A DNA stretch of 47,636 nucleotides from Candidatus Aminicenantota bacterium (GCA_018262835.1 JADFDP010000011.1:1-47636); one strand, 5' to 3'; shown: positions 1-9,354, counted from the stretch's first letter. A program made the numbers and translations. The notes: a model not told the origin generated them from the letters alone.

Positions 1-541
1 TCATCAGCACGCTCTTGAGGCCCACATTGACCCCCAGGCCGATCAGGGTTTCGATTCCCCGGCGGGCGCGGTCAAAGGAGCCGGGCACGCCGGTGATACG
101 GTCATGCGCCTCAGCACTTGCGCCATAAAGGCTGATCTCGACCAGCTTCGGCGGAAATTCCCGGAAAAGCCCGGCGATCTTGTCCGTCACCAGGGTGCCA
201 TTGGTGAAGACCGTAACCAAAAACCCGTTTTGCTTGGCAAATCGATAAATTTCAGAGAAATCCCCGCGCAGCATGGGCTCCCCGCCGGTCAGCAGCAAAA
301 ACAAACAGCCCGCGTCCTTGGCTTCAGTGATGATTTTTTTCCATTGAGCGGTATTCAATTCGAACTCGGCAAGGTCCGGATGATCCTCCCGGGCATAGCA
401 GTGGATGCAGCCGAGGTTGCAGCGGTGGGTCAGCGCCAGGCCGCCCAGAAAAGGGATGCGCTGGCTGTGGATTTTCATGGAGAGCTGCTTCCAGAATTCG
501 CCGTCATTCGGTCCGATTTGCTGCCCGCACGGAAGGCTCAT
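1..541 (-). CDS. Radical SAM protein (possibly SPASM-type), C-terminus cut by window edge
   Basis: Hand translation of the reverse complement from ATG at 541: MSLPCGQQIGPNDGEFWKQLSMKIHSQRIPFLGGLALTHRCNLGCIHCYAREDHPDL...LLLTGGEPMLRGDF...EISLYGASAEAHDRITG. CNLGCIHC is the CxxxCxxC 4Fe-4S motif; GGEP motif present. Start overlaps the PqqD-like stop (ATGA). Not in the ORF track because it runs off the edge. Confidence 0.93.
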   Translation of the reverse strand, partial: MSLPCGQQIGPNDGEFWKQLSMKIHSQRIPFLGGLALTHRCNLGCIHCYAREDHPDLAEFELNTAQWKKIITEAKDAGCLFLLLTGGEPMLRGDFSEIYRFAKQNGFLVTVFTNGTLVTDKIAGLFREFPPKLVEISLYGASAEAHDRITGVPGSFDRARRGIETLIGLGVNVGLKSVLM

Positions 542-834
542 GCCACCTCTTCGACCAGTTCCTTTTTCAGCAATTCGCCGAGGAAATCGCCCGCGTCCAT
601 GCGGGCTTGTTCATACTCGACATCAAAGTTCTCGATGACGTCAGCCAGGATGGCATCCACGGTATGGTCTCCGTCCAGGCGCTGCCAGATGAAATCGGCC
701 AACGGGTTCAAAATAAAAATGCTATCCATGTCGACAGGCCGGCCGCAGACCGGGATCAGAAAAGACTCGCCGGCGATGTGCCGGCCGGCGATCTTGTCCT
801 TTTTCCTGTACTTGGCGGTCAATTTCATTTGCAT
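538..834 (-). CDS. PqqD-like (RRE-type) peptide chaperone family protein
   Basis: 98 aa; ...FILNPLADFIWQRLDGDHTVDAILADVIENFDVEYEQARMDAGDFLGELLKKELVEEV resembles the PqqD winged-helix fold; sits directly before a radical SAM gene. Confidence 0.82.
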   Translation of the reverse strand: MQMKLTAKYRKKDKIAGRHIAGESFLIPVCGRPVDMDSIFILNPLADFIWQRLDGDHTVDAILADVIENFDVEYEQARMDAGDFLGELLKKELVEEVA

Positions 835-3800
835 AGCAAGGCGGGGTCGCCGAGCCAGTTGTATATGTTCAGCATGTAGGGCTTTCCGCCCAGCTGCAGG
901 AAATTCTTCATGGCCGCCAGCCAGGCCTCTCCAGCGGTCGCCGCCTTGCCGCGGAAAATCGCCTTGTAAAACTCCTCTCCGAGCCGCTTGGATTGGGAAA
1001 ACAACGCCGCGCCCGAGGGAGCCAGGCCGGCCGAGATGCCGCCGTTTTCCTTAAGCAGAAGGGCCTCGGACAGGCAAACGACTCCCGGAATCTCAAAGCG
1101 CCCGCTGACGCAGGTGAGCATGACCATGACCGGCAGCTGGCTGCCGTTTTTCAGCGACGGCACGTCAGCGGTGCGAAATATTTTCTCCTTGGCCAATTGG
1201 TCGAGGCCGGCATGGCCGCAATAATTGACCAAGGCCGCGCCGGAATTGAATCCGGCGATGACCCTGGCGCGGATTTCCGCTGCCTGGGCCGCGTTGTTGA
1301 GGTAGATCCGTTCCACTTGATAACCTGTGGCCAAGCTGGCCAGTTCGTCGCTGCCGGCGGCGAAATCGCCGCCGTCGTCGGTGTTGTCGGCGATCATCAG
1401 CATCTTGTCGGTCCAGGGGCCCGTGCCGCTGTCGTAGGCCTTGATCTTATCGATCATGATCTGCAGTTCGTTGTTGGTAACCGCCGGCAGCCGGCCGATG
1501 GCGATCTCCGGGATCCCGTCATTGCCCTTGACGTCTCCAAACGCTTTGTCGGCGGCGCAAAGCCCTTCGGGCGTCTTGGCCAGTATGACCGGAAGCAGGT
1601 TGTCGCCAAGGCCGAGATAGTCCTTGTAGTCGTATGTCCCCTTGCCCATCAGGACCGCGTACTTCACCTTCTTGCCGCCCCACTTGGAATAGGCATAAGC
1701 CAGGAAATCGCGGACGGCCAGGGGGCTGGCCAGGCCGTAGTTGAACGATTCGTAGATGTCTTCCAGGGTGGCGACCAGGGTCGTCAATCCTTTGCTTTTC
1801 CGATAATCGGCCAGCTTCTGCGCCGAGGCCTTGAACTCCTCCGGAGCAATGACCACGTATTCGGCCGAATAAGCGGGCGTGTTCAGGCGCGCGGGCATAT
1901 CGCCTTTGACCGACAGGGGGCGGAGGGCGGCATTCAGGGCGATCACCAGGTAGCGGCTGTTGGCGTTGCTGGCGCCCCGGGGGACAAAGGTGATGCGGCC
2001 GCTGACGTCGGGAGAGGCGCCGGTCACCTGTTTGGGCCGCTCGGGCTTGCTGATGTCCAGGATGATGACCTGGGGCTGGGTGAAGCCGGAAACGGAAACA
2101 ACGGGATGGCCGTCACTGCGGCAAAGCAGGGTATTGTTGTCGGCTTTGTATTGCCGCTGGTAGCTCAAGTCAAAGGATTCCACGTAAAAGACGCTGTAAG
2201 CCGCCCCCATGTCCAGAAGGCCGGAAACCGAGATGGTATTGGCTCCCTCCTTGAGCATGGAGGAATTAAAAGAGATCTTGAACGTATGCGCCTTGGTGCC
2301 GTTCCACCAGGCCCCGCCGATCTCCTTGCCGTTGAGCGCCACCACGGCATGGTGGTCGTTGCTTGCCGCGGTATCGGTGGCGCCCTGCAGCGTGACCGTC
2401 AAAGCAGCCGAACCCGAAGCCGTGACGCCGGGAACATGGACCGGAAAGGACTTGCCGGCGCTTCCCCCCGCCACATAATCCCAGTACCAGATATCGCCCA
2501 GGGGATTGCTGCCGGCAACCATCAGGGCGTAGCGGTTTTCCTCAAAATGCAAGGTTTCCTTGTAAGACTGGCCCGAAGCAGCCGGACTGCTGCTGCCGGC
2601 GCCGATGCTTTCCATGGCCAGGCCGCTGCCCTGCTCCAGCCAGAAAACACTCTGGTCGGTGAAGGTGGTCGACGTGCCTTCATTGTAAAAAAAGGCCCCG
2701 GCTCCGCCGGCATCGGCCAGCCAGGCAATGTCCTTGCCCATACTGGTCATATTCAGTTTTTGCTGCGCAATGTACAGTTTGGCCTGGGCAACGGAGATTC
2801 CCATGCTGCTGGCGATCTGGGCGGCGCTGACATAGAACAATCCACGCCCCTTGACCGTGATCCTGGCGCGTTCTTTACCTTGGGAGGCAGCGGTTGCTGC
2901 ACCCGCTTGCCGAGTCAACTGGCGCGCCTGCAGCCGTTCCAGTTCATAAGCCGATCGTTCGCGGTGGAAGCGTTGGAAGCCGTAAATGTCGCTCGGCATC
3001 TCCTTGCCTGTCTTTTCCGACGGATTCTCCGTTTCCAGGGACAGGGCCGCGGCCCCGAAGGTGATCGTGAACGGCCCGTAGCTCATGGTCCGGCCCAGGG
3101 AGTCGACCTCTTCCAGCCGGTAGACCACGGGCTCGCCGAAAGGGGCGCCCGGGTCGGCCAGGCGGTAGACGCCGCCCTCGGGCGCGTTGGGCAGCGAGGG
3201 CAGGAACTGCGGATTCACCAGCTGGAATTCCCTGCTGTCGCGGTCCTGGCGCCAGAGGTTGAAGCCGACCGTGCCGATTTCGGAGGCGGTATGCCACTCG
3301 ACCGTGGGCTGGCTTTCCTCGGCGCAGGCCTCGAAGCAGGAGACGGCCACCCAGGTGGGGATAGGAGGATTGCCGCCTTCGGTTACGGCCAGGCCGCAGA
3401 GCGGGCCGTAAAGGTATTGCGCCCTGGCGGCAATGACGTTGGTTTCGTCCCTATAGGTAGTCCTTGTTCCATTCGCTGCCGTGCCGGTCACATCCAGGCG
3501 CTGACCTGCCGAAGTAGGGGTTACGTTCACTTCGTAACGCATGGTAACATCTGTGTTGGCGGCGACGATTCCCGGGTTCCCGATGACGTCGCCGGTGCCG
3601 CCGATGGCTGGCTGGGAAGCAATCGATCCTTGCGATATAGACGCGTTCCCGGCGTAAACCACGCCGCCTCCCGGCACATTGGCAATAACCCTGCGAGAGG
3701 TGGCATTGATTCTGACCGCAAAAGGCGTCGGATTGGAGAAGATGACTTCGATTCTCGCCCGGGTGGTGTTGCCGTTGCTTGGCGGATTGGGCCCGGAGAC

Positions 3801-4829
3801 ATGACTGACTTTCTGCAACAGGAATGGCTTGGCCGGCTTGCCGCCGCTGTCATTGGGCAGATAGACGCGGAAGGAATTGGCCTGGGGCTGGGCCGTTGGC
3901 GGAGGATTGGCGGCACTGGAGTTCCCGGCGTAAAAAACCCCGAAATTGGCGGTGGAACCGCCCAAGGTCGTATAAGTGCCGGTCGCGGTCCAGAGACCGG
4001 TCTCACTGTTGTCCATGTCGGTATTGTTGACCACATCGGTCTCAAAATTGGTTATCGGCCTATTCAACCAGACATCATTTGCTGCGCCGGCATAACTGCC
4101 CGTGACCGAGCCGGTGCGGCTGAGATAGGAGAACACGCTAAAGTTGGTACCGTTGTCGCCGTCAAAATCGTTCCAGTCCACGGTACAACCCGACGTGACA
4201 TAGGGGTAAAAAGTGGTGGTCATGGTCGTGGGATTGAGGCCGATCACCCCGAGCGGGATAAAGGAGTCGGCATATACATTGTACTCGGTGCCGCCTGCTC
4301 CCGCTGTGCCGTCATGGGCGCGGATGCCGTAGCCGTTGACGTCGTCGCCGGCAGTGATGGCGGAATTCATCCGCACCCGGAGTTCCCAATGGCCATCGGC
4401 CGGGGCGGCGACAGTATAAATTTGGGTCCAAGTGCTGTCCGCAGCAGCCTGGGTATTGTTGTAAGTAACATCGGCGACATTGCCGCCAGCGGGGTTGTTG
4501 AGATAGTAATTGCACGATGTGTTATAGCCGGTCCCGATCTGCCAGTCTGTATAGTTGGCCACGGCGCCGATGTCGGCATCGTAGATTTCCACGGTCAAGC
4601 GTGCTGTTCCCGGGGGAACTTCGATAAAATAGCGGTAATAGGCGTCCAAGCCGGCGCCCTGGTTGGAACCAATGTAATCGCCGGACGCGGTCTGGGCGCC
4701 GGAACCGATCTGGCGCAGCAACGTGGTCGTCGATGCGGCGAAGCCGGTATCAGTAATGCAAAAAATAAAAAGCGGGATCAAAAAAAACCAAAAAATATAG
4801 TTTTTCATAATGTTTTTTTTTGTTTTCAT
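825..4829 (-). CDS. Secreted C25 (gingipain-like) family cysteine peptidase
   Basis: Signal peptide MKNYIFWFFLIPLFIFCITDTGFA. C-terminal C25 features: YVVIAPEEFKASAQKLADYRKSKGL, ...LVNYCGHAGLD (His), ...MVMLTCVSGRFE (Cys), ...NWLGDPALLCK. Start moved to ATG 4829, behind a GAGG Shine-Dalgarno (ORF track gives 4841). Confidence 0.85.
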   Translation of the reverse strand: MKTKKNIMKNYIFWFFLIPLFIFCITDTGFAASTTTLLRQIGSGAQTASGDYIGSNQGAGLDAYYRYFIEVPPGTARLTVEIYDADIGAVANYTDWQIGTGYNTSCNYYLNNPAGGNVADVTYNNTQAAADSTWTQIYTVAAPADGHWELRVRMNSAITAGDDVNGYGIRAHDGTAGAGGTEYNVYADSFIPLGVIGLNPTTMTTTFYPYVTSGCTVDWNDFDGDNGTNFSVFSYLSRTGSVTGSYAGAANDVWLNRPITNFETDVVNNTDMDNSETGLWTATGTYTTLGGSTANFGVFYAGNSSAANPPPTAQPQANSFRVYLPNDSGGKPAKPFLLQKVSHVSGPNPPSNGNTTRARIEVIFSNPTPFAVRINATSRRVIANVPGGGVVYAGNASISQGSIASQPAIGGTGDVIGNPGIVAANTDVTMRYEVNVTPTSAGQRLDVTGTAANGTRTTYRDETNVIAARAQYLYGPLCGLAVTEGGNPPIPTWVAVSCFEACAEESQPTVEWHTASEIGTVGFNLWRQDRDSREFQLVNPQFLPSLPNAPEGGVYRLADPGAPFGEPVVYRLEEVDSLGRTMSYGPFTITFGAAALSLETENPSEKTGKEMPSDIYGFQRFHRERSAYELERLQARQLTRQAGAATAASQGKERARITVKGRGLFYVSAAQIASSMGISVAQAKLYIAQQKLNMTSMGKDIAWLADAGGAGAFFYNEGTSTTFTDQSVFWLEQGSGLAMESIGAGSSSPAASGQSYKETLHFEENRYALMVAGSNPLGDIWYWDYVAGGSAGKSFPVHVPGVTASGSAALTVTLQGATDTAASNDHHAVVALNGKEIGGAWWNGTKAHTFKISFNSSMLKEGANTISVSGLLDMGAAYSVFYVESFDLSYQRQYKADNNTLLCRSDGHPVVSVSGFTQPQVIILDISKPERPKQVTGASPDVSGRITFVPRGASNANSRYLVIALNAALRPLSVKGDMPARLNTPAYSAEYVVIAPEEFKASAQKLADYRKSKGLTTLVATLEDIYESFNYGLASPLAVRDFLAYAYSKWGGKKVKYAVLMGKGTYDYKDYLGLGDNLLPVILAKTPEGLCAADKAFGDVKGNDGIPEIAIGRLPAVTNNELQIMIDKIKAYDSGTGPWTDKMLMIADNTDDGGDFAAGSDELASLATGYQVERIYLNNAAQAAEIRARVIAGFNSGAALVNYCGHAGLDQLAKEKIFRTADVPSLKNGSQLPVMVMLTCVSGRFEIPGVVCLSEALLLKENGGISAGLAPSGAALFSQSKRLGEEFYKAIFRGKAATAGEAWLAAMKNFLQLGGKPYMLNIYNWLGDPALLCK

Positions 4830-4864
4830 TCTTTTCCTCAATATCTATATAAAAAGATAATAGT

Positions 4865-4903
4865 CACTGAAGTAAGTATATATGTAACTTCAGTGGTTGT
4901 CAA
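4865..4903 (-). promoter_or_regulatory. Promoter of the C25 operon overlapped by a 9-9 bp inverted repeat (candidate operator)
   Basis: Minus strand TTGACA (4903-4898), 17-nt spacer, TATACT (4880-4875). Perfect inverted repeat CACTGAAGT (4865-4873) / ACTTCAGTG (4887-4895) spans the spacer, the -10 and the start region. Confidence 0.7.
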
Positions 4904-5018
4904 TTAAAAAATCGCTAATAAATATTTTCTTTATATTTTAAATTACTACGGTTGTTTATCACGATTCCATGGGACAAACCACCTGTTGCCGTGCCTGAAA
5001 ACAATTCCTCAAAATTGG

Positions 5019-5047
5019 TTGAAATTGCCCGCAATACTTGCTATAAA
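5019..5047 (+). promoter_or_regulatory. Candidate promoter of the WYL regulator
   Basis: TTGAAA (5019-5024), 17-nt spacer, TATAAA (5042-5047), seven nt before ATG 5054. Confidence 0.45.
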
Positions 5048-5053
5048 TTGCCC

Positions 5054-6055
5054 ATGGCCAAAAAACTTGCCTATGAACGCTACCTGTGGTTCCACGGCCG
5101 CCTGCGGGGGGGGAAATACCCGAAGCTCATCGACCTGGCCGGACGTTTTGAGATCTCGCGCCGCCAGGCCGCCCGCGAGATTGAATTCATGCGCCTCTTC
5201 CTCGAAGCGCCGATCGAGTATTCAAGCGAACACGGCGGCTATTTCTACACCAGCGACAACTTCCAATTCCCCGGCCTGTGGGCGTCGGAAGAGGAGATCG
5301 TCTCGCTGATCGTTTCCCGGCGCCTGGCCGCGGCCATGCCCGACAGGAACCTGAAGAAAAAACTCGACTCCTTTCTGGAAAAAATCGGCCGGAACATCGA
5401 CCTGGACCTGTCCCGGCTGGAAAGCAGGATCTCCCTGAAAAATGTCCGCTATTACCGGGTCGAAGCCGCGATATTTTCCGCTGTATTGCTGGCTTTGAGC
5501 CATGACCGTCAGCTGGCCATCGTCTATTCGCCCGGCTATGCCGAGGGAACGGCGCAAAGAACGGTCCCCCAAGGGGACGCCGGTCTTACGACACGGACAG
5601 TCGATCCCCTGCACCTGCTTCTTTACATGGGCAACTGGCACCTGATCGCCTACTGCCACCGGCGGCGGGGCATCCGCGATTTCCTGCTGTCCAGGATGCG
5701 CGGGGCCGAAGTGCTCGCCGAAAAAACGGAAAACCGCGTGGCCGCTGGGGAGATAAAAGAAAAGATCGAGAAGCGCTACGGCATTTTTTTCGACGGCCCG
5801 GCCACCCAGGTGGTTTTGCGTTTTCATCCCCGCAGCGCCCGCACGGTTTGCGACCAGGTCTGGTTTCCCGGCCAGGTGAGCGAGATCCAGGACGACGGCA
5901 GCCTGGTCTTGCAATTCCCGGTGGCCGATTTTCGCGAGATCATCCGCGATCTCCTCCCCTTTGCCAGCGACGTCGAGGTTCTGGAACCCCAGGAATTGCG
6001 GCGGTTGATCGCAGAAACCATCGGCCGCATGGCGGGAATCTACCAAAAAGAATAA
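5054..6055 (+). CDS. WYL-domain transcriptional regulator (N-terminal HTH)
   Basis: MAKKLAYERYLWFHGRLRGGKYPKLIDLAGRFEISRRQAAREIEFMR (HTH) followed by a WYL-like core ...LHLLLYMGNWHLIAYCHRRRGIRDFLLSRM. ORF is open upstream to 4952 (TTG). Confidence 0.85.
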   Translation: MAKKLAYERYLWFHGRLRGGKYPKLIDLAGRFEISRRQAAREIEFMRLFLEAPIEYSSEHGGYFYTSDNFQFPGLWASEEEIVSLIVSRRLAAAMPDRNLKKKLDSFLEKIGRNIDLDLSRLESRISLKNVRYYRVEAAIFSAVLLALSHDRQLAIVYSPGYAEGTAQRTVPQGDAGLTTRTVDPLHLLLYMGNWHLIAYCHRRRGIRDFLLSRMRGAEVLAEKTENRVAAGEIKEKIEKRYGIFFDGPATQVVLRFHPRSARTVCDQVWFPGQVSEIQDDGSLVLQFPVADFREIIRDLLPFASDVEVLEPQELRRLIAETIGRMAGIYQKE

Positions 6056-6064
6056 TTGCCCTTT

Positions 6065-7378
6065 TCAGCGCGGATCGCGTAAACTCCGGGCCGGGAGGGG
6101 CAGAGGACCGGCCTTGACCGCGATCCTGGGCAGCGCCGGCCCGGCTTGGGTCCGGGAAAACGGGGCGAAGATCTGGGAACAATATTTTTGAAATTCAACG
6201 ATTTTCTCTTCGGGCAGCGGCGCCAGGCTCGGCGACTGCAGCCTGAGCGAATTGACGAAGCGGCCGTTATGGACCAATCCGTAATGCAGATGAGGCCCGG
6301 TGGAAAGGCCGGTGCTGCCGACGGTGCCGATGATCTGCCCCTGATCCACGCGCAACCCGGCCCGCAGGCCGGAGGCGAACCGGCTCAGGTGATAGTAATG
6401 GCTGGCGAAGCCGTTGGCATGGCGGATGGACACGTAATTGCCCCGGCCGCCGTCGCGGCCGCGGCCGCTGATTACGCCCGAGGCAGTGGCCCGCACCGGC
6501 GTCCCGTAGGGGGCGCCGAAATCGGTGCCGTTGTGCCGCGCCGAATACCCCAGGACCGGGTGGCGGCGCATGCCGAAGCGCGACGTGACGCGGACGAACG
6601 GCAGCGGGCTGCGCAAAAACATACGCCGGGTGGAGCGGCCGTCGGGATGGAAGTAGCCCGTGCCGCCTCCGGGGGCAGCGTAGCGCACGACGCGGATCCC
6701 CTTGCCGTTGTTGAGCAGTTCGGCCGCCAGGATGTCGCCGTAGGCGGCCAGCTTGCCGTCGAGGTATTTTTTTTCCAGCACCGCGGACAAGATGTCTCCG
6801 GGCTGGATATCGCGGTTGAAGTCCACGTCGTATTCGAACATCCTGGAGAGCGGCTCGAACAGCTCCATCATTTCGCCGCTGGCCAGGGTCGCCTCGTACA
6901 GCGAGTTTTCGATCCGGATGCGCACGGTTTCCCGGCGCGTCTCGTAGGGCACGGCGGCGACGCGGCCGCGGAACCCGCCGCCGGCCTCGCGCCAGGCCTC
7001 AAGAAAGGAGTCGCGGTCGATGGGATAAATCAGGTTGCGCAGCAGTCCGTTGGCGAAAAACAGGGTCAGGACCTGGCCGCTGCGGATCCGGGCCAGGTCG
7101 TAGGCCGGGCGAACATCGGCGACCAGCCGCGCCGCTTCGCGCGCATCCATGCCGCCCCGCTCCAGCGCCACGGCGCAGCAGTCGCCCGCAGCGATATCCA
7201 CCTGCACCTCCAGGGCTTCGGAAAGGGTCAGGTCGCGGAAAACGGGAGGAGCCGCGGCAGCGGTTTTGCGTTCGGGCAGAAACCGCCAGGCGAGCGCGGC
7301 CCCAAGGCAAATCGTCAAAAAGAGCAGCAGAACCTTGGGCGCTCTCCGGCGCAGCAGGAAACCTTGGCGCGAAGTCAT
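6065..7378 (-). CDS. M23 family metallopeptidase (LytM/peptidoglycan endopeptidase)
   Basis: RFGMRRHPVLGYSARHNGTDFGAPYGTPVRATASGVISG...YYHLSRF...GSTGLSTGPHLHYGL: M23 HxxxD and HxH motifs; N-terminal TM segment. Confidence 0.93.
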   Translation of the reverse strand: MTSRQGFLLRRRAPKVLLLFLTICLGAALAWRFLPERKTAAAAPPVFRDLTLSEALEVQVDIAAGDCCAVALERGGMDAREAARLVADVRPAYDLARIRSGQVLTLFFANGLLRNLIYPIDRDSFLEAWREAGGGFRGRVAAVPYETRRETVRIRIENSLYEATLASGEMMELFEPLSRMFEYDVDFNRDIQPGDILSAVLEKKYLDGKLAAYGDILAAELLNNGKGIRVVRYAAPGGGTGYFHPDGRSTRRMFLRSPLPFVRVTSRFGMRRHPVLGYSARHNGTDFGAPYGTPVRATASGVISGRGRDGGRGNYVSIRHANGFASHYYHLSRFASGLRAGLRVDQGQIIGTVGSTGLSTGPHLHYGLVHNGRFVNSLRLQSPSLAPLPEEKIVEFQKYCSQIFAPFSRTQAGPALPRIAVKAGPLPLPARSLRDPR

Positions 7379-7422
7379 GGGGCCATTCTATCCCAATTCG
7401 CGTCCCGAAGCAACAAAACCTG

Positions 7423-7451
7423 TTGCCTGCCGCTGCGGCCGGGTATACAAT
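7423..7451 (+). promoter_or_regulatory. Sigma70-like promoter
   Basis: TTGCCT (7423-7428), 17-nt spacer, TACAAT (7446-7451), upstream of the 7495 CDS. Confidence 0.4.
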
Positions 7452-7494
7452 TTCCATTTGTTGAATAGCTCTTTCCGATAACAGGAGGATGAAC

Positions 7495-8364
7495 ATGGCA
7501 AAAGGCAATCAGTTCGGCAGCGAATTCGAACGCATACTGGTCAGTTTGCTGGCCGTGGCCACGGGCTTGGCGCTGATCTATCTGGCCATTCAGGGCCCGC
7601 TGTTCCTGGGCCACATCCGCTACAAAACCGCGACCGTGATCAACAACCAGGTTGTGGGCCAGGATCTGGTCAACCTGTTTTTGCTGAGTATAATTTCGAT
7701 CACTGGCGGCATGGCCCTCTGGTTCAGAAAAACCATCGCCAAGTACCTGCTGATCACCACGCCGCTCTACCTCATTTACTATGTTTTGAGCTACACCATC
7801 GGCTGGGAATGGAGCTCGCCCCTGTACGCGGGCAACAGCGAGAAATACTTTTTCCATTTCCTGTTCATCCTGATCGCCGCATTGATCATCATGCTTTATT
7901 CGCTCGCGGTCTTTCCCAGGGACCGCGAGGCGCGCTTCGGCAAAAAGGGATTGGCCGTCTATTCCATGCTCTTTGTTTTCTTCCTGCTGGTCTTCGCCTC
8001 GATGTGGGTCAAGGAGGTCATGGAGGTCATGGCCAGCGGCACCACCCGCGGCTATGACATCGCCCCGGCCGCCTTCTGGCTGGTGCGCGTCTTCGACCTC
8101 GGCTTCACCATCCCGCTCGGCCTGATCAGCGTCTACCTGCTCTGGGCCAGGCCCGCCGCCTCCTACCCCATCCAGTTCATGTTCTACGGTTTTTTCCTGA
8201 CCATGATCGTGGCCGTCGATACCATGGGCATTATCATGTTCCTGAAGCGCGATCCGACTTTTCTGATGCGTGACCTGGCCGTGTTCCTGATCCTGGGCGC
8301 GATCGTCTTTGCCGGATGCTTCTATATCCTGCGCGGCTACAAGGTCAAGGGCGACCCTTCCTGA
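7495..8364 (+). CDS. Polytopic membrane protein of unknown function
   Basis: ~289 aa with several hydrophobic segments; AGGAGG Shine-Dalgarno upstream. ORF track starts at 7489. Confidence 0.75.
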   Translation: MAKGNQFGSEFERILVSLLAVATGLALIYLAIQGPLFLGHIRYKTATVINNQVVGQDLVNLFLLSIISITGGMALWFRKTIAKYLLITTPLYLIYYVLSYTIGWEWSSPLYAGNSEKYFFHFLFILIAALIIMLYSLAVFPRDREARFGKKGLAVYSMLFVFFLLVFASMWVKEVMEVMASGTTRGYDIAPAAFWLVRVFDLGFTIPLGLISVYLLWARPAASYPIQFMFYGFFLTMIVAVDTMGIIMFLKRDPTFLMRDLAVFLILGAIVFAGCFYILRGYKVKGDPS

Positions 8365-8437
8365 AAACCGCCGGTCAAAAGAGCGCTCTTTGAGATAAAA
8401 AAGAAAAACTTCTATTTCTTAGGCAAGGAGACGGAAA

Positions 8438-8848
8438 ATGAAAAAAAGCGCATGGCTTTTCGTCTTGTGCTGCCTGCTGGGTACGGCGCTGGCAGGAGCG
8501 CCGCCGAAGTTGACGCTGTTGTCCCCTCAGGACGGAGCGTACTGGAGGATCGGCTCCAGGCAAACCATCAGCTGGAGCGTCGTGCCGAACTTCGATGCCA
8601 CGGTCTACATCACCCTGTGGGGCTACAATGCCTCCCACCAGTTGATTACCTTCGGACCGATCGGCGAGCGGCCATATAAAGCTGGAAATTTCCTTTGGCA
8701 GGTCGGGAATTGCCCGTCCCGGAGGGTCACCCCCGGCAATTATTTCATCAAGATCTGGTTCTTCTATTCCGGCGTGAAAGTGGTCGCCGGAAACACGAAC
8801 CCGATCCACATCACATCCAACTGGATAAAACCAATCCCAACAAACTGA
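8438..8848 (+). CDS. Small secreted protein with Ser/Thr-rich (Kre9/Knh1-like) Ig-type fold
   Basis: Signal peptide MKKSAWLFVLCCLLGTALAGA; KLTLLSPQDGAYWRIGSRQTISWSV...VTPGNYFIKIWFFYSGVKV pattern. Confidence 0.6.
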   Translation: MKKSAWLFVLCCLLGTALAGAPPKLTLLSPQDGAYWRIGSRQTISWSVVPNFDATVYITLWGYNASHQLITFGPIGERPYKAGNFLWQVGNCPSRRVTPGNYFIKIWFFYSGVKVVAGNTNPIHITSNWIKPIPTN

Positions 8849-8994
8849 ACCGAAGGAATTCCTGCTGCATGGGCGCCAGCAAGCACGACCGTCACGCCCA
8901 AAAAAGTCACGCTAACGGTGGGGCTGGAATGAGCCCGCCTCGTTCGCAGAAACTTTCCCTTTGTGAGTCGGTCACCTGTGCAAAAAAGCATGGA

Positions 8995-9354
8995 TCAATC
9001 GATGACATAGACCCTGGCGATAAAAGGAAGCAGCATGCCCAGCCCGTGTGCGATCAGGCAGAGCAGCAGCCAGTTGGCGTGCAACACGGCCGCGTATAAA
9101 TGACCGCGGCCGTCGGCATTTTTTTTCTCGCCGTGCAGCGCCCAGAGAAAATTGAAGAACAATGAAGCGAAGGCCAGGATCTGCCAGGGGAGCTGGTGCA
9201 GGCTGAGCCAGTGGGTCGGCACCGGCAGGGCTGTGAACTTGTTCAGCGAAAGGAACAGGCGATACGCGCTGAAACCGAGATCGATCAGCCAGGAGTAGCC
9301 GATCGTCAAGAGCAGCGAAACGACGTAAAGCAGGATTTTTCTTGTCCGCGTCAT
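8995..9354 (-). CDS. Small integral membrane protein, unknown function
   Basis: 119 aa, about three hydrophobic helices; occupies otherwise empty space. Confidence 0.55.
   Translation of the reverse strand: MTRTRKILLYVVSLLLTIGYSWLIDLGFSAYRLFLSLNKFTALPVPTHWLSLHQLPWQILAFASLFFNFLWALHGEKKNADGRGHLYAAVLHANWLLLCLIAHGLGMLLPFIARVYVID

Noticed and set aside
993-4907. 1304-aa plus-strand ORF antisense to almost the whole C25 gene
   Set aside because: No recognisable domain, low-complexity Gly/Arg/Val/Ala composition; the minus strand has signal peptide, catalytic motifs, promoter and operon context. Explained by GC-rich codon usage.
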